Under the pieces are notes generated by a model. It saw only the letters and a program-made list of their open reading frames with translations, did no database searches and had not been told where the DNA came from. A program made the translations under genes and the position numbers. Positions 61,410 through 64,000 of a stretch of DNA of 64,000 bases are shown here, in pieces (position 1 is the stretch's first letter; the number at the start of each line of letters is the position of its first letter). Source of the DNA: Streptomyces sp. CB01373 (GTDB lineage Bacteria > Actinomycetota > Actinomycetes > Streptomycetales > Streptomycetaceae); the NCBI RefSeq assembly GCF_002803075.1, contig NZ_NNBK01000006.1, positions 62,001-126,000 on the forward strand, in the 5' to 3' direction.

Positions 61410-62306
61410 TCAGAACGTGCCGAGCTTCACGATCGACAGCAGTGCGATCAGCTGGATCGCCGAGGCGCCCAGGGCCTTGGGCCAGGGCAGGTCGTGGGAG
61501 CGGCTGACCATGAGGGTCAGCAGCGCGCCGCACGCGATCCAGGTGGCCCAGCCGAGCAGCTGGACGAAGCCCGCGTCGCCGCCGAGGAACATCGCGACGA
61601 GCAGACGCGGAGCGTCCGTCACCGACATGATCAGCATGGACAGGCCGACCGTGGGCTGCCAGGCCCCGTCGCCGCCGAGCTGGCGGGCCAGGGTGTGGGT
61701 GACCACACCGAGGACGAAGGCGCTGAGCACCAGCGCCACGGCGGTGATCAGGACGATCGGGATCGCGTTGGTGAGGGTGGCGTTGATGGCCTCCTCGCGG
61801 GCGCCGTCGAAGCCGAAGACCGCGAGCAGCCCGTAGAGGAACGTCACGATGAGGGCGGGGCCCCACATCGCGTAGTCGCGCATCTGGAGGAAGGTCTGGT
61901 TGGGGGACAGGACTATGCCCCGCAGCAGGTCGGTCCAGTGCAGCCGGGGACCGATCGGACCGGCCGGCGCCGAGCCCGCGCGGTAGGTCCCGCTCTCGTT
62001 GTACGGGTCCTCGCCGACCGCGAAGGCCTGGGTGTGGCCGGGGTTGTCGGCCGCGTACGGATCGGGGCCGCCCTGCGGGTGGCCGCCGCCGAAGTACTCC
62101 GGCTCGCCGTAGCCACCGCCGTCGGCCCGGGGCCACTGGGCGCCCCCGCCTCCGTACGGCGGCCGCTGCTGCGGGTACGGCCGCTGCGCCGGGGGATAGC
62201 CGTACGAGGGGGCCTGGGGTGCCTGCTGCCCGTACGGAGGTCGTTGGGTCCGCGCCTGCGGGGCCCGGTCGTTCCGGCCGCCGCGTCCGCTCCTGAATCC
62301 AGCCAC
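61410..62306 (-). CDS. YIP1-domain membrane protein
   Basis: About 298 residues. A long Pro/Gln/Tyr/Gly-rich cytoplasmic N-terminus (about 110 residues) precedes a YIP1 domain of five membrane helices starting WTDLLRGIVLSPNQTFLQMR. GTG 62306 is preferred because it begins AGFRSGRGGR, the usual start of this family in Streptomyces as I recall it; longer frames upstream lack a ribosome-binding site. Function is unknown. Confidence 0.82.
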   Translation of the reverse strand: MAGFRSGRGGRNDRAPQARTQRPPYGQQAPQAPSYGYPPAQRPYPQQRPPYGGGGAQWPRADGGGYGEPEYFGGGHPQGGPDPYAADNPGHTQAFAVGEDPYNESGTYRAGSAPAGPIGPRLHWTDLLRGIVLSPNQTFLQMRDYAMWGPALIVTFLYGLLAVFGFDGAREEAINATLTNAIPIVLITAVALVLSAFVLGVVTHTLARQLGGDGAWQPTVGLSMLIMSVTDAPRLLVAMFLGGDAGFVQLLGWATWIACGALLTLMVSRSHDLPWPKALGASAIQLIALLSIVKLGTF

Positions 62307-62555
62307 GTCATCGAACGTACCCGAGCCCGCCGAATCCCGTGCGGGAGCGGGTGTTCCGGCAGGGCTTTGGGTCCGAGCTGTGACATCCCCTAAGGGGCGT
62401 TCCGGGCGTTTCTCAGGGGTGTCCACGGGATGCTCGGAGACGGCTCACGGGCGGTCCGAGGCGCCGGGCGGAGCTTCCGGTTCGCCTCCCTGTACGCCTC
62501 CCGGATCACGGAGGCGCTGAGTGGCGGCCCGGGGGCCACCGGGCAGGATGGGACC

Positions 62556-62900
62556 ATGAGCGTAGTCAAGATCAACGTACTGACCGTGCCAGCCGAGCAG
62601 CGCGAGACGCTGGAGAAGCGGTTCGCCTCCCGGGCGCACGCGGTCGAGAACTCCGACGGGTTCGAATGGTTCGAGCTCCTGCGCCCTGTCGAGGGCACCG
62701 ACACCTATCTCGTCTACACGCGCTGGCGTGACGAGGAGTCGTTCCAGGCCTGGATGGAGGGGCCGATGAAGTCCGCGCACCAGGGCACCGGCACCGGCAC
62801 CGGCGCGGGTGACGGAGAGGAGCGGCCGAAGCCCGCGGCCAGCGGTTCCACCCTGTGGTCCTTCGAGGTCGTGCAGCAGGCCGCGCCCAAGAACGCGTAG
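62556..62900 (+). CDS. Antibiotic biosynthesis monooxygenase (ABM) domain protein
   Basis: 114 residues. The dimeric ferredoxin-like ABM fold is indicated by VVKINVLTVPAEQRETLEKR, GFEWFELLRPVEGTDTYLVY and FQAWMEG. Members range from quinol monooxygenases to haem-degrading IsdG/MhuD-type enzymes; Asn/Trp/His positions could allow haem work, but this is unproven. A Gly-Thr repeat lies near residues 77-85. ATG 62556 follows AGGATGG. Confidence 0.88.
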   Translation: MSVVKINVLTVPAEQRETLEKRFASRAHAVENSDGFEWFELLRPVEGTDTYLVYTRWRDEESFQAWMEGPMKSAHQGTGTGTGAGDGEERPKPAASGSTLWSFEVVQQAAPKNA

Positions 62901-62945
62901 CGCTCCCGGAGACCGCTCGCGGGAGACCGCTCCTGGAAACACGGC

Positions 62946-62979
62946 GACGCCCCCGTGCCCATACGGACACGGGGGCGTC
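62946..62979. terminator. Bidirectional terminator
   Basis: GACGCCCCCGTG pairs perfectly with CACGGGGGCGTC around a ten-base loop, between convergent genes. Confidence 0.85.
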
Positions 62980-63023
62980 GGACGCTGGACGACCATGCCG
63001 CCCGGTCGTGCGCCGGCTGCCGC

Positions 63024-64000
63024 CTACTTCACCGGCTCGGGCTCCGGCTCGGTCTCGTCGGCCGCGTCGCCCGCCGGGTCGACCGGCGTCCTGACGGAGT
63101 CCAGCAGAAGCTGGGCGACGTCCACGACCTGGACGGACTCCTTGGCCTTGCCGTCGTTTTTCTTGCCGTTGACCGAGTCCGTGAGCATGACCAGGCAGAA
63201 CGGGCAGGCCGTCGAGACGATGTCCGGGTTCAGCGAAAGAGCCTCGTCGACGCGCTCGTCGTTGATGCGCTTGCCGATCCGCTCCTCCATCCACATCCGG
63301 GCACCGCCGGCGCCGCAGCAGAAGCCGCGCTCCTTGTGGCGGTGCATCTCCTCGTTCCTGAGGCCCGGGACCTTGCCGATGATCTCGCGCGGAGGCGTGT
63401 AGATCTTGTTGTGGCGGCCCAGGTAGCAGGGGTCGTGGTAGGTGATGATGCCCTCGACCGGGGTGACCGGGACCAGCCTGCCCTCGTCCACCAGGTGCTG
63501 GAGGAGCTGGGTGTGGTGGATGACCTCGTAGTCGCCGCCGAGCTGGGGGTACTCGTTGCCGAGCGTGTTGAGGCAGTGCGGGCAGGTGGCGACGATCTTC
63601 TTCGCCGACTTCGGCTTCCTGGACTCGGGCGTGACGTTGCCCTCGTCGTCCGTCTCCTCGCCGAAGGCCATGTTCAGCGTGGCGACGTTCTCCACGCCGA
63701 GTTCCTGGAACAGGGGCTCGTTGCCCAGGCGGCGTGCGGAGTCACCGGTGCACTTCTCGTCGCCGCCCATGATCGCGAACTTCACGCCCGCGATGTGCAG
63801 CAGCTCCGCGAAGGCCTTGGTGGTCTTCTTGGCGCGGTCCTCCAGGGCGCCGGCGCAGCCGACCCAGTACAGGTACTCGACCTCGGAGAGGTCCTCGATG
63901 TCCTTGCCGACGACCGGGACCTCGAAGTCGACCTCCTTGGTCCACTCCAGGCGCTGCTTCTTGGCCAGGCCCCAGGGGTTGCCCTTCTTCTCCAGGTTCT
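63024..64000 (-). CDS. Fe-S oxidoreductase with CCG domains, 3' end only
   Basis: The C-terminal 324 residues are visible; the N-terminus lies beyond the right edge. Two Cys-rich CCG domains are present: YWVGCAGALEDRAKK with CPHC, and YHDPCYLGRHN, GFCCGAGGARMW and CPFC. Heterodisulfide-reductase-type (HdrD/GlpC-like) proteins carry these to bind a [4Fe-4S] cluster and pass electrons to quinones or disulfides. The C-terminal tail is acidic. The full protein in this group often also has membrane helices and 4Fe-4S ferredoxin motifs at the N-terminus. Confidence 0.9.
   Translation of the reverse strand, partial: NLEKKGNPWGLAKKQRLEWTKEVDFEVPVVGKDIEDLSEVEYLYWVGCAGALEDRAKKTTKAFAELLHIAGVKFAIMGGDEKCTGDSARRLGNEPLFQELGVENVATLNMAFGEETDDEGNVTPESRKPKSAKKIVATCPHCLNTLGNEYPQLGGDYEVIHHTQLLQHLVDEGRLVPVTPVEGIITYHDPCYLGRHNKIYTPPREIIGKVPGLRNEEMHRHKERGFCCGAGGARMWMEERIGKRINDERVDEALSLNPDIVSTACPFCLVMLTDSVNGKKNDGKAKESVQVVDVAQLLLDSVRTPVDPAGDAADETEPEPEPVK

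Overview
The window is high-GC DNA (strong G/C third-position bias, GTG and one TTG start, tightly packed genes) and reads as a Streptomyces chromosome. Evidence for that genus: an SCO2400-type zinc-ribbon protein, a LAxTG sortase substrate, GAF-ANTAR and XRE-TPR regulators, a PQQ-repeat Ser/Thr kinase, and a TTA (bldA-type) codon in a regulator. No CRISPR array, rRNA, complete IS or prophage was found; one tRNA (Gly, CCC) is present.

Left edge (1-5.8 kb): an operon-like set of a probably inactive caspase-like protein, an EACC1-type adaptor, a 942-residue membrane protein joining a cytoplasmic caspase to an external solute-binding plus vWA module, and a translationally coupled solute-binding lipoprotein with no permease. 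This looks like a transmembrane conflict or self-killing system and is the most interesting system here. From 5.8 to 19.3 kb there are single genes: XRE-TPR and GAF-ANTAR regulators, a lipoprotein, a nucleoside hydrolase, a LAETG wall protein, a GH13 alpha-glucosidase, DUF4142, DUF6445, a beta-hydroxyacid dehydrogenase, SCO2400 and a rhomboid-like membrane protein. Two small repeat families sit in the convergent gaps; one repeatedly supplies the TAG stop codon of the neighbouring gene.

Centre (19.4-38 kb): an envelope and stress hub. It holds a SecDF fusion, a NarL-type two-component pair, three DksA/TraR proteins, a short MreB-like protein, an Rv1733c-like membrane protein, a flotillin followed by a 1,639-residue DUF3686-type AAA ATPase and a 55-residue membrane peptide, then GlsB, a TerD fusion, a lysozyme-like protein and a PAP2 phosphatase. 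The likely theme is membrane microdomains, secretion and wall stress.

38-52.6 kb: a Pro/Ser-rich membrane protein, a TetR/peroxiredoxin divergent pair with a clear operator, a membrane protein/winged-helix pair with its own inverted repeat, a Tat-exported GH78 rhamnosidase with two LacI-like operators, a deletion scar of a TetR/membrane-protein pair, a second flotillin with its NfeD partner, and a PucR regulator (with a TTA codon) ahead of a fold-III PLP decarboxylase.

52.6-56.55 kb: an interval bounded by a decayed copy of the 3' half of tRNA-Gly and by the intact tRNA-Gly. It contains a Ser/Thr kinase, an antitoxin remnant and a DUF1152 protein, and may be an old tRNA-targeted island. From 56.8 kb on there is housekeeping: a zinc-ribbon peptide, dcd, a phosphoribosyltransferase, an fmdB-amiS-fmdA amide operon, a Cys-rich protein, a YIP1 protein, an ABM-domain protein, and the C-terminal part of an Fe-S oxidoreductase that runs off the right edge.
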